From Streptomyces collinus Tu 365 (GTDB lineage: Bacteria > Actinomycetota > Actinomycetes > Streptomycetales > Streptomycetaceae), in contig NC_021985.1 of the NCBI RefSeq assembly GCF_000444875.1, positions 6,778,170-6,842,169 on the forward strand: 64,000 nucleotides of DNA, in the 5' to 3' direction. Shown in pieces: positions 16,267-24,280 of this stretch. How positions within the stretch are numbered: the stretch's first letter is position 1; each line of letters begins with the position of its first letter. The position numbers and the translations under genes were made by a program. The notes under the pieces are model-generated. The model did no database searches. It worked only from the letters and a program-made list of their open reading frames with translations, and was not told the origin of the DNA.

Positions 16267-18725
16267 CCACCGGGGAGCAGCGCCCGGGCGACGCCGCCCG
16301 CCGCGCCCTGCGCGCGGCCCGGGAGCGCGCGGAGTCCGAACGGGACGGCGGCACGCCGGACACCCCGGAGACGCGGACACCTGTGCCGGCCGACGCGGGG
16401 GACGCCTCGGCGCCCGGGTCGCCGACGCGGGCGCATCGGCCGGAGCCGGACACGGGGGAGGCCCCGAAGCGGGCGTACCGGCCGGCACCGGACACGGCCG
16501 GGACGCCGAGCGAGGACACGCCGGCGGCGGAGCACCGGCCGGCGGAGCAGGACAGGTCGGCGGCGCAGGACAGGTCGGCGGAGGCGCCGCGGCCCGGCGA
16601 CATCGCGAGGGCGGCCCTGCGAGCCGCGGTCGCGGCGGCCCGCTCGACGGGACGGGGCGGGGACGCGGCGGCTGCGGCGGTGGACGTGCGGCCGGCCGGG
16701 GGAGCCGAGCACGCCGGGGCAGCCGAGGTGGCCGAAGCACCCGAGGTGACCGGGGGAGCCGGGGCGACCGGCGTGGCCGGGACGGAACCCGCCCCGGGCG
16801 AGAGCCCCGCCGGCGGCGCGCCGGCCGGGGAACCGGTGCGCGGGGATGCGTCAGCGGCGGGCACGAGGTCCGCCGCAGGCGAGCCGGGCGATACGGCGGA
16901 GGGCCTCGCCGTCGGCGATGTCTCACAGCCGGACACCGAGCGCGCCCCGGCCGACGGCGCGGTCGGCCCGGCCCCCGAGAGCGCCCCCACCGCACCGCCC
17001 GCCGAGGCGCGCCCCGCCGAGGGCCGCCCCGCCGAGGGCCGCCCCGGCGACGCCGCCCGGCAGGCGCTGCGCGCGGCCCGCTCGGAGGCGCTGCGCGCCG
17101 GGCCCGCGCCGGGCATGCCGCGTGGAGGACGTACCAGGGCACGGGCCGCCGGCTCCGCGGCACGCACCACGCCCGGCCCCGAGCGTCCCGGCGGCGAGTC
17201 CGGGACGGTCCGGGCCGAGGCCGCCCGCGAGATGCGGCGATTCCTCACGGACGCCTTCCGCATGCCCTCCTGGGGCGACACCGCCGAAGAGACCGACGAC
17301 ACCGTCACCCCCGCCTCCGACACGCGCCACACCACCGCGCACGACGCGGACTCGGCCGCCGACGCCCCCGCCCCCGCCCCCGCCCCCGCACGAGGCGACC
17401 ACCCTCCCGCGGACCCCGACCCCGCGGGTGCGGCCGCACCACGGGTCCCCACCACCATGGCCACCCCGCACCGCGACTCCGAACTGCGCCGCACCTTCCC
17501 GGCGTTGGGGCCGGGACCGGGTTCCCGGGGGGCTCCGGATCCCGCCGAGACGTGGTGGGGCAACGCCTGGATCGACGCGCTGGAGCGGGGTGCGCTGGAC
17601 CCCAAGCGGCTCGCCCGCGGCCGGGGTTACGCGGAGCAGGGGAACGTCGACGCGATCACCGTGACCCCCGGGACGGTACTGGCGTACGTGCGCGGCAGCA
17701 GACCTCGCCCGTACCGGGTGCAGGTGCGGCTGCGCACGCTGGAGGACGACGACTGGGAGCGGTTCCTGGACGCCGCCGCCGACCGGCCGGGGCACATCGC
17801 GGCCCTGCTGGACAAGGAGCTGCCCCAGTCCCTCGCGGACTGCGGTGTGCCCCTGCTGCCCGGGCCCGGCGACCTCGCCCCGCACTGCAGCTGCCCCGAC
17901 TCCGGTCATCCCTGCAAGCACGCGGCCGCCCTCTGCTACCGGACGGCACGCCTGCTCGACGCCGACCCCTTCGTGCTGCTCCTGCTGCGTGGCCGGGGGG
18001 AGAGGGAACTGCTCGACGCGCTCTCGCGCCGCAGCGCCGCCCGCGCGGCCCGGGCGGCGCGGGAGGGTTCGCCGTGCAGCCTGCCCGGCGTCCGTGCCAC
18101 CGACGCCCTCGCGCCGGGTGGCCGGCCGCCGCTGCCCGCGCCGCTGCCCCCTGTGCCGCACCCCGAGCAGCCCCCGGTGTACCCGGCGGCGCCCGGCGGC
18201 CCCGACCCCTTCGCGCTGGACCAGCTCGCGACCGACGCGGCCGCCCGCGCGCACGCGCTGCTCGCCACCGGCCGTGACCCGGTCGGCGAGCTGACGCTCT
18301 GGGAGGACGCCGTACGGCTCGCCGCCGCCCGGCCCGGCTCCGGCCTGACCGCGACCAGCCGGGCCCTGTACGCGACGCTCGCGCAGGCCACCGGCCGCAC
18401 CCCGGCCGACCTGGCCCGCGCGGTGGCCGCCTGGCGCCAGGGCGGTCTGGAGGGCCTGTCCGTCCTCGACGAGCCGTGGGACCCGCCGGCCGGCCGCTTC
18501 GACCGGGCCCGCCCGCTGCTGCTCGCCGCCGACCTCCCGGCGTTCCGCCCCTGGCGCAACCGCCTGACCCACCCCCACGGCCGCGTCCAGCTCCGCCTGG
18601 GCCGCGACGGCCTCTGGTACGCCTACGAGTCCGAACCCGGCCAGGACGACTGGTGGCCCCGCGGCACCCCGGACCCGGACCCGGTCGGCGCCCTGACGGG
18701 CCTCGGCACCCCGGACGATCTGTGA
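16263..18725 (+). CDS. SWIM zinc-finger protein
   Basis: An 820-residue protein. The first ~350 residues are low-complexity Ala/Pro/Glu/Gly, with three copies of a basic helical motif: RPGDAARRALRAAR (7), RPGDIARAALRAA (110) and RPGDAARQALRAAR (260). A conserved domain begins at ETWWGNAWIDALERG, and the SWIM motif CSCPDSGHPCKH sits at 542-553 with all Cys/His ligands. SWIM domains bind DNA or protein. The GTG start overlaps the SNF2 stop (GTGA), so the pair is co-translated and probably works as one complex. The N-terminal repeats look like DNA- or partner-binding helices on a flexible tether. Confidence 0.9.
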   Translation: MTTGEQRPGDAARRALRAARERAESERDGGTPDTPETRTPVPADAGDASAPGSPTRAHRPEPDTGEAPKRAYRPAPDTAGTPSEDTPAAEHRPAEQDRSAAQDRSAEAPRPGDIARAALRAAVAAARSTGRGGDAAAAAVDVRPAGGAEHAGAAEVAEAPEVTGGAGATGVAGTEPAPGESPAGGAPAGEPVRGDASAAGTRSAAGEPGDTAEGLAVGDVSQPDTERAPADGAVGPAPESAPTAPPAEARPAEGRPAEGRPGDAARQALRAARSEALRAGPAPGMPRGGRTRARAAGSAARTTPGPERPGGESGTVRAEAAREMRRFLTDAFRMPSWGDTAEETDDTVTPASDTRHTTAHDADSAADAPAPAPAPARGDHPPADPDPAGAAAPRVPTTMATPHRDSELRRTFPALGPGPGSRGAPDPAETWWGNAWIDALERGALDPKRLARGRGYAEQGNVDAITVTPGTVLAYVRGSRPRPYRVQVRLRTLEDDDWERFLDAAADRPGHIAALLDKELPQSLADCGVPLLPGPGDLAPHCSCPDSGHPCKHAAALCYRTARLLDADPFVLLLLRGRGERELLDALSRRSAARAARAAREGSPCSLPGVRATDALAPGGRPPLPAPLPPVPHPEQPPVYPAAPGGPDPFALDQLATDAAARAHALLATGRDPVGELTLWEDAVRLAAARPGSGLTATSRALYATLAQATGRTPADLARAVAAWRQGGLEGLSVLDEPWDPPAGRFDRARPLLLAADLPAFRPWRNRLTHPHGRVQLRLGRDGLWYAYESEPGQDDWWPRGTPDPDPVGALTGLGTPDDL

Positions 18726-18839
18726 CGGCCGGCGGCGCCGGCGTGAGCGGGCGCGCTTCGTGGCAGGTGAAGCCGAGCCGGGTCAGGGGACGCGGAAGAA
18801 CATCGGAGAAGCCGACGGCTCGACGCGGCCGGACGACGG

Positions 18840-18986
18840 TCAGGGCGTGAGAGCGAGCACGCCGAGGGCGTAGCCGTGTTCATCGATCAGCCGAGTCCGG
18901 TCGATGTACCACGAGGCGCCGCGGTGCGCGGCGAGCTGTGCCCGTGTGACCAGCCCGCGCACCGACGTCCTCGTCCCGGAGTTCAT
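18840..18986 (-). CDS. Small hypothetical protein
   Basis: A possible 48-residue protein starting MNSGTRTSVRGLVTRAQLA, with a good ribosome binding site (GGGGAAGG) 7 nt before ATG 18986. It is hydrophilic and basic in the first half, with an RxxLIDEHGYALGVLAL end. I recognise no family. It lies 130 bp beyond the terminator of the cold shock gene on the same strand. It could be a remnant; the coding case rests on the ribosome binding site and the balanced composition. Confidence 0.4.
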   Translation of the reverse strand: MNSGTRTSVRGLVTRAQLAAHRGASWYIDRTRLIDEHGYALGVLALTP

Positions 18987-19112
18987 GGAAGAACCTTCCC
19001 CGATGCGGCGTATCGAGGAATTCCGGCCGGCGGCGATGGCCGCACAAGGATTCGCGGAAATGAGCCGAATGAAAAGAAGAGCCGGTCCGGGAAATCCGGA
19101 AAACGGGAAAAT

Positions 19113-19149
19113 GGCTGGGGCCCGTACCCCAAGAGCACGGGCCCCAGCC
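19113..19149 (-). terminator. Terminator of the cold shock gene
   Basis: A perfect 13-bp stem: GGCTGGGGCCCGT (19113-19125) pairs with ACGGGCCCCAGCC (19137-19149) across an 11-nt loop, 44 bp past the stop. Confidence 0.85.
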
Positions 19150-19192
19150 ACATGATGCGCGAACCGCTGGTTCGCGACGATTCGTGTCAGCG

Positions 19193-19399
19193 TCAGGCGG
19201 GAACGATGTTCTCGGCCTGCGGGCCCTTCTGGCCCTGAGTGACGTCGAAGCTGACCTTCTGGCCTTCCTGAAGCTCGCGGAAGCCACCGTTGCTGATGAT
19301 GTTCGAGTAGTGGGCGAACACGTCAGCGCCGCCGCCCTCCTGCTCGATGAAGCCGAAGCCCTTTTCCGCGTTGAACCACTTCACGGTGCCAGATGCCAT
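19193..19399 (-). CDS. Cold shock protein, CspA family
   Basis: A 68-residue single-domain CSD protein with RNP1 KGFGFIEQ and RNP2-like DVFAHYS, starting MASGTVKWFNAEKG. It binds single-stranded RNA/DNA and melts RNA structure in the cold or in growth. A ribosome binding site (GGGAGA) precedes the start. The 230 bp upstream are the most AT-rich sequence around and probably carry a structured leader and promoter, as for other csp genes. It is followed by a strong terminator, so it is transcribed alone. Confidence 0.95.
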   Translation of the reverse strand: MASGTVKWFNAEKGFGFIEQEGGGADVFAHYSNIISNGGFRELQEGQKVSFDVTQGQKGPQAENIVPA

Positions 19400-19629
19400 A
19401 TTGAATCTCCCTTGGGGGGCAGTGCCGGTCTCCGCACTCTGCGAAGCCGAGTCGCCGCGATGATCACCCCTCCGGAAAGATCCGGAAAGCTCTGCAAAGA
19501 AAAAATCTCTGGTAACCAAAACTGCAACTGGTATCACGTTAACACAGGCTGGACGGAGAACCTGACGCGTTTTCGGGAGCGACCGGAAATCATCCTCCCG
19601 CGCCGGGGTGTATTTCTGTAGTGGCGGGA
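19400..19629 (-). promoter_or_regulatory. Cold shock gene leader and promoter region
   Basis: The gap contains an AT-rich core (about 19480-19560), a T-run on the reverse strand and direct repeats TACCAG and TCCGGAAAG. A long 5' leader is usual for cspA genes. I could not fix a -10/-35 pair with confidence. Confidence 0.4.
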
Positions 19630-19968
19630 CTAGATATCCGCGCCGTGCTCGTCCAGCTTCCGGCGTATTTCCTGGTTCGTGCGCAGGGCGTCGTCGAGCT
19701 GGTCTTCGAGGGAGACGATGCGGCACGCGGCCTCGACGGGGGTGCCCTGGTCGACAAGCCCGCGAGCGCGGGCGGCGATGCGCAACTGGCGGCGGGAGTA
19801 GCGGCGGTGGCCGCCTTCCGAACGCAGCGGAGCGATCAGCCCGGCCTCGCCGACGGCGCGGAGAAAGGCCGGGGTGATACCGAGAATGTCCGCGGCCCGC
19901 CCCATGGTGTAGGCGGGATAGTCGTCATCGTCGAGGTTGCCGGTGACGGAGACGTTCTCAGCTGGCAT
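19630..19968 (-). CDS. MerR-like HTH regulator
   Basis: A 112-residue protein with an N-terminal MerR winged helix: YTMGRAADILGITPAFLRAVGEAGLI, then the RxEGGHRRYS wing, then QLRIAARARGLVDQG. A C-terminal helix (LEDQLDDALRTNQEIRRKL) should form the dimer coiled coil. It has no Cys-rich effector loop, so it is a short type without a metal or drug domain. It sits just upstream of the cold shock gene on the same strand and may control it. ATG 19968 is the only start giving the full HTH. Confidence 0.85.
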   Translation of the reverse strand: MPAENVSVTGNLDDDDYPAYTMGRAADILGITPAFLRAVGEAGLIAPLRSEGGHRRYSRRQLRIAARARGLVDQGTPVEAACRIVSLEDQLDDALRTNQEIRRKLDEHGADI

Positions 19969-20136
19969 GGCACCTTCGTTTCGGGGACGCGGCCAGAGGG
20001 GCCCGGTGGTGCCTGGCACCGGCCTCCCAGGGATCCGGCACCATCCGCGTCGTGCGATCACCCTAACGCCGACCGGCACGCACATGTGTGCTCGCCGTGA
20101 CAGATTTTCCGCAGGGAGATGACGTGCGTCCACGCG

Positions 20137-20162
20137 CCGGCCGAGGACGTGTGTTCGGCCGG
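20137..20162 (-). terminator. Hairpin after the RNase J gene
   Basis: An 8-bp stem, CCGGCCGA (20137-20144) and TCGGCCGG (20155-20162), lies about 50 bp beyond the RNase J stop. There is no U-run. Confidence 0.5.
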
Positions 20163-20213
20163 TCGTGGGACCGGGCGGCGGCGGCGCCGGAGGCCGTGCC
20201 GCCCGGCTGTGGC

Positions 20214-21899
20214 TCAGGCGTCGATGATGACGGGGATGATGAGGGGCTTGCGGCGGTGGGTGCGGAACGCCCAGTTCGCCACGGCGCGGGCGAGGAGCTG
20301 TTCGAGTTGGTGCGCGTCCCCGACGCCTTCCTCGGCGGCGGTGGCCAAAGTCTTCTCGATGACGGGGACGACCGTTTCGAAGGTGGTGTCGTCGTGGACG
20401 AAGCCCCGGGCCAGGAAGTCGGGGGCCTCGGCGAGGGCGCCGGTGTCCGCGTCGACGATCGCCACCACGGTGACCACGCCTTCGGCGGCGAGGGTGAGGC
20501 GGTCCTTGAGGGACGCTTCGGTGGCGCCGCCGACTTCCATGCCGTCCACGTAGACGTTGCCGGCGGGGACTTTGCCGGTGATGGACGCGCGCCCGTCGAC
20601 CAGGTCCACGACGACGCCGTCCTCGGCGATGACGACCCGGTCGGCGTCGACACCGGTGCGGATGGCGAGGTCGCCGTTGGCCCGCAGGTGGCGCCACTCG
20701 CCGTGCACGGGCATGACGTTGCGGGGCTTGACGATGTTGTAGCAGTAGACGAGTTCGCCGGCACTGGCGTGCCCGGAGACGTGCACCTTGGCGTTGCCCT
20801 TGTGGACCACGTGGGCGCCCCACCGGGTGAGCCCGTTGATCACCCGGTAGATGGCGTTCTCGTTGCCGGGGATGAGGGAGCTGGCGAGCAGGACGGTGTC
20901 ACCCTTGCCGATGCGGATCATGTGGTCGCGGTTGGCCATCCGTGACAGCGCGGCCATGGGCTCGCCCTGGGAGCCGGTGCACACCAGAGTGATCTTGTGG
21001 TCCGGGAGCTTCTCCAGCTCCCTCGTGCTCACGACCAGACCGGAGGGGACCTTCAGATAGCCCAGGTCACGGGCGATGCCCATGTTGCGTACCATCGACC
21101 GGCCGACGAAGGCGACCTTGCGGCCGTGCTGGTGGGCGGCGTCCAGGACCTGCTGGATGCGGTGCACGTGGCTGGCGAAGCTGGAGACGATGACCCGTCG
21201 CGGCGCGGTGCGCATCACCTGCTCGATCGCCGGGTTCAGCTCCCGCTCGGAGGTGGTGAAGCCGGGTACTTCGGCGTTGGTGGAGTCGGTGAGGAACAGG
21301 TCCACGCCCTCCTCGCCCAGGCGGGCGAAGGCACGCAGATCGGTGATGCGGTCGTCGAGGGGGAACTGGTCCATCTTGAAGTCGCCGGTGTGCAGCACCA
21401 TCCCGGCCCGGGTGCGGATCGCGACCGCCAGGCTGTCGGGGATGGAGTGGTTGACCGCCACGAACTCGCAGTCGAAGGGCCCGAAACCCCGCCGGTCGCC
21501 TTCCCGGACCCGCACCGTGCGCGGCCGGATGCCGTGTTCCTTGAGCTTGGCCTCCAGGAACGCCAGCGTGAGCTTGGAGCCGACGACGGGGATGTCGGAC
21601 CGCTCGCGCAGCAGGTAGGGCACGCCGCCGATGTGGTCCTCGTGGCCATGGGTGAGGACCACGGCCACGATGTCGTCCAGCCGGTCACGGATCGAGGTGA
21701 AGTCCGGCAGGATCACGTCCACGCCGGGCTGGGTCTCCTCGGGGAACAGCACGCCGCAGTCGACGATGAGCAGCTTGCCCGCATGCTCGAAGACGGTCAT
21801 GTTGCGGCCGATCTCACCCAGGCCGCCCAAGGGGATGACCCGCAGCCCTCCTTCGGCAAGGGGCGGGGCGGCTTTGAGTTCGGGGTGCGGATGGCTCAT
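20214..21899 (-). CDS. rnj: Ribonuclease J
   Basis: A 561-residue metallo-beta-lactamase/beta-CASP RNase: LGGLGEIGRNM near residue 25, zinc motif HGHEDHIGG, HTGDFKMDQ, SDSTNA-type DSTNAEVPG, and the beta-CASP blocks GSQGEPMAA and HVSGHAS. The enzyme has 5' exonuclease and endonuclease activity in mRNA decay and rRNA maturation. The gene carries no dapA or tepA-like neighbours that I associate with the main actinobacterial RNase J, so it could be a second, accessory copy; only the whole genome could show that. ATG 21899 begins the typical MSHPHPEL start. Confidence 0.93.
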   Translation of the reverse strand: MSHPHPELKAAPPLAEGGLRVIPLGGLGEIGRNMTVFEHAGKLLIVDCGVLFPEETQPGVDVILPDFTSIRDRLDDIVAVVLTHGHEDHIGGVPYLLRERSDIPVVGSKLTLAFLEAKLKEHGIRPRTVRVREGDRRGFGPFDCEFVAVNHSIPDSLAVAIRTRAGMVLHTGDFKMDQFPLDDRITDLRAFARLGEEGVDLFLTDSTNAEVPGFTTSERELNPAIEQVMRTAPRRVIVSSFASHVHRIQQVLDAAHQHGRKVAFVGRSMVRNMGIARDLGYLKVPSGLVVSTRELEKLPDHKITLVCTGSQGEPMAALSRMANRDHMIRIGKGDTVLLASSLIPGNENAIYRVINGLTRWGAHVVHKGNAKVHVSGHASAGELVYCYNIVKPRNVMPVHGEWRHLRANGDLAIRTGVDADRVVIAEDGVVVDLVDGRASITGKVPAGNVYVDGMEVGGATEASLKDRLTLAAEGVVTVVAIVDADTGALAEAPDFLARGFVHDDTTFETVVPVIEKTLATAAEEGVGDAHQLEQLLARAVANWAFRTHRRKPLIIPVIIDA

Positions 21900-22002
21900 A
21901 CCCTGACGGTACCCGGAGAGCGGACAGGATGATCCATTGCCTGTGGGTTCCGCTTCTCCCGACGAGGACGGCATCAGGCGTCCCCCCCCCGTCACAGGGG
22001 CG

Positions 22003-23121
22003 TCAGGCGGCGACGAGCTCCCGCTCACGGTCCGGCGTCTTGATCCCGGGCTTCCTGTTCGGCAGCGAGAGCCGGAAGACCTTGCGCCACGCGGAGAACA
22101 CCTGTCTGGGCAGCGGTCCGGTGACGTACTCCAGCTCGTACTTCTCGAACAGCGCGCGCACCTTCACCGCGACCTCGGCGTACCGGTTGCTCGGCAGGTC
22201 CGGGAACAGGTGGTGCTCGATCTGGTGCGACAGGTTGCCGGTCATGAAGTGCATGGCCCTGCTGCCGCTGATGTTCGCCGAGCCCATCATCTGGCGCAGG
22301 TACCACTGGCCGCGCGTCTCGTCCTTGATCGACCGGCGCTCGAAGACCTGTACGCCCTCGGGGAAGTGCCCGCACATGATCACGGAGTGGGACCAGATGT
22401 TGCGGACCAGGTTCGCGGTGAACGTGGCGGCGAGCGTGGTGAGGAACGACGGGCCCGACAGCAGCGGGTGGATCACGTAGTCCTTGAGTACCTGATTGCG
22501 GATCTTGCGGCCCACGGCCCTGGCCCGCGCGCGGAACTCCGGGTTCTTGCGGCGCCGCTTGTGCAGGTTCTCGCCGAGCTCCAGGTCGTACGCCGCGATG
22601 CCGTACTCGAAGAAGCAGGCGTTGACGAAGTTCCACAGCGGCTGACCGAGGTGGAGGGGATGCCACTCCTGGTCCTCGTCGACGCGCATGATGCCGTAGC
22701 CGAGGTCGTTGTCCTTACCGAGCACGTTGGTGTACGTGTGATGCAGCTCGTTGTGGGAGTGCTTCCACTGGTCGGCCGGTGAGACGTGGTCCCATTCCCA
22801 GGTGGTGGAGTGGATCTTCGGGTCCCGCATCCAGTCCCACTGGCCGTGCAGGACGTTGTGGCCGATCTCCATGTTGTCCATGATCTTCGCCACGGACAGA
22901 CCGGCGGTGCCGAGCACCCACGCGGGCGGGAAGAGCGAGAACAGCAGCACTCCCCTGCTGACCAGCTCGAGCTTGCGCTGCGCCGAGATCACCTTGCGGA
23001 TGTAGGCGGCGTCCTTCTCTCCGCGGCTGGCGATCACCTCGTCGCGGATCGCGTCCAGCTCGCGGCCGAGCTCCTCGATCTGCTCGGCGGTCAGGTGGGC
23101 GGTGGGGTCGATGGCGGTCAA
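22003..23121 (-). CDS. Membrane fatty-acid desaturase
   Basis: A 372-residue desaturase with all three histidine clusters of the di-iron site: GHNVLHGQ, HSHNELHHTYTN and HQIEHHLF. The hydrophobic LLFSLFPPAWVLGTAGL region precedes the first cluster. It inserts a double bond into acyl chains, probably acyl-CoA or lipid at position 9, changing membrane fluidity. The TTG start at 23121 has AGGAG 6 nt ahead, clearly better than the upstream in-frame codons that would overlap the reductase. It follows the reductase by 7 bp, the same pairing as mycobacterial desA3 with its reductase. Confidence 0.9.
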   Translation of the reverse strand: MTAIDPTAHLTAEQIEELGRELDAIRDEVIASRGEKDAAYIRKVISAQRKLELVSRGVLLFSLFPPAWVLGTAGLSVAKIMDNMEIGHNVLHGQWDWMRDPKIHSTTWEWDHVSPADQWKHSHNELHHTYTNVLGKDNDLGYGIMRVDEDQEWHPLHLGQPLWNFVNACFFEYGIAAYDLELGENLHKRRRKNPEFRARARAVGRKIRNQVLKDYVIHPLLSGPSFLTTLAATFTANLVRNIWSHSVIMCGHFPEGVQVFERRSIKDETRGQWYLRQMMGSANISGSRAMHFMTGNLSHQIEHHLFPDLPSNRYAEVAVKVRALFEKYELEYVTGPLPRQVFSAWRKVFRLSLPNRKPGIKTPDRERELVAA

Positions 23122-23128
23122 AGTGCTC

Positions 23129-24193
23129 CTACCGTTCGATGACGCAAGGGCCCGCCGCGGCGGACACACAGGTCTGGATGAGGACGCCCGGCTCGGCCTC
23201 GGTGATCTCGCCGGTGCGCAGGTCGCGGACGGCGCCCGCCTTGAGCGGCGTCACGCAGCCGAAGCAGATGCCCATGCGGCACCCGGACGGCATGAGCACG
23301 CCGGCCTCCTCGCCGACGTCCAGCAACGGCGTAGCGCCGTCCGCGTCGACGGTCTTGCCGGTGGCGCGGAACGTGACCTCGCCGCCGCCGCATCCGTCGC
23401 CGGCGACGGCGACGCCGGGGCGGAAGCGTTCGGTGTGCAGGCGCTCCTGGACGCCGTGCCCGCTCCAGTGCTCTTCGGCGGCGTCGAGCAGGCCTGCGGG
23501 CCCGCAAGCCCAGGTCTCGCGCTCGGCCCAGTCGGGCACGAGTTCGTCGAGACGGGCGATGTCGAGCATGCCGTCCGTGTCGGTGTGCACCTCGATGAGC
23601 CGCAGCTTCCTGTCCGCGACCAGATCGTGCAGTTCGTCGCGGAAGATCACGTCCTGCGGCCGCGGCGCGCAGTGGACCATGACGACGTCGTCGAACTCGA
23701 TGTCGCGCAGCATGCCCATCACGGGGGTGATGCCGCTGCCGGCCGTCAGGTGGAGCACCTTGGCGGGCCTGGCCTGCGGCAGCACGAAGTCACCGGTCGC
23801 CTGGTCGAGCTGGATCAACGTGCCCGATTTCACCCTGCGGACCAGGTGGTTGCTGACCTTGCCGTCCGGGATCGCCTTCACGGTGATCGTGACGCGGCCG
23901 TCCTGGCGGTTCGTCGGCGAGGTGATGGAGTAGGCACGCCACAGGCGCACCCCGTCGACATCGACCCCGATCCGCATGTACTGACCGGCTGTGTGGCCGC
24001 GCCAGCCCCGTCCCGGCCTGATCACGACAGTCGCGGCGTCATCCGTCTCGGGGTGCACGGCCTCGATGCGCCCCCGCAGGTCAGCGCCCGCACGCAGGGG
24101 GCTGACCAGGTCGAGGTAGTCCGACGGCAGCAGCGGCGTCGTGACCATCTCCAGCAGTTTCCACGCCCTGCTGCGAAGGGCTGCACTCGTCAT
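23129..24193 (-). CDS. Ferredoxin reductase-type electron donor for the desaturase
   Basis: A 354-residue FNR-like protein with a C-terminal plant-type 2Fe-2S ferredoxin. The FAD motif RAYSIT, the NAD motif TAGSGITPVMGMLR and the CGPAGLLD segment are present, followed by the cluster cysteines in MPSGCRMGICFGCVTPL and QTCVS. It moves electrons from NAD(P)H to the di-iron desaturase encoded 7 bp downstream. Known actinobacterial desaturases are paired with such an oxidoreductase (Rv3230c with DesA3). It is divergent from a PucR-type regulator. Confidence 0.92.
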   Translation of the reverse strand: MTSAALRSRAWKLLEMVTTPLLPSDYLDLVSPLRAGADLRGRIEAVHPETDDAATVVIRPGRGWRGHTAGQYMRIGVDVDGVRLWRAYSITSPTNRQDGRVTITVKAIPDGKVSNHLVRRVKSGTLIQLDQATGDFVLPQARPAKVLHLTAGSGITPVMGMLRDIEFDDVVMVHCAPRPQDVIFRDELHDLVADRKLRLIEVHTDTDGMLDIARLDELVPDWAERETWACGPAGLLDAAEEHWSGHGVQERLHTERFRPGVAVAGDGCGGGEVTFRATGKTVDADGATPLLDVGEEAGVLMPSGCRMGICFGCVTPLKAGAVRDLRTGEITEAEPGVLIQTCVSAAAGPCVIER

Positions 24194-24214
24194 GACTCCA
24201 GCTTGCTGCGTCTC

Positions 24215-24245
24215 AGGGCGTAAAGTCCTGACCGTAGGGCGTGAA
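24215..24245. promoter_or_regulatory. Direct-repeat operator for the desaturase operon
   Basis: AGGGCGTAAA (24215-24224) and AGGGCGTGAA (24236-24245) are spaced 21 bp start to start, two helical turns, in the 87-bp divergent region. Read on the reverse strand they lie over the likely -35 and -10 of the reductase-desaturase operon, so a bound regulator would block or position RNA polymerase. Confidence 0.55.
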
Positions 24246-24280
24246 TCTGGTAGGTGGAATTGTTCGCAGGGAATAAAAAC

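Noticed and set aside
12604..17163. An open frame of over 1,500 codons on the reverse strand through the kinase, SNF2 and SWIM genes
   Set aside because: It is the mirror of high-GC genes with strong domain matches on the forward strand; the protein is low-complexity Arg/Gly/Ala with no domain.
19630..20823. Extension of the MerR-like protein to about 397 residues
   Set aside because: The extra N-terminal part is antisense-like Arg/Pro-rich sequence overlapping RNase J; the HTH protein from ATG 19968 is complete.
22003..23169. Desaturase start at 23169
   Set aside because: It would overlap the reductase gene by 41 bp and has no ribosome binding site; TTG 23121 has AGGAG at the right distance.
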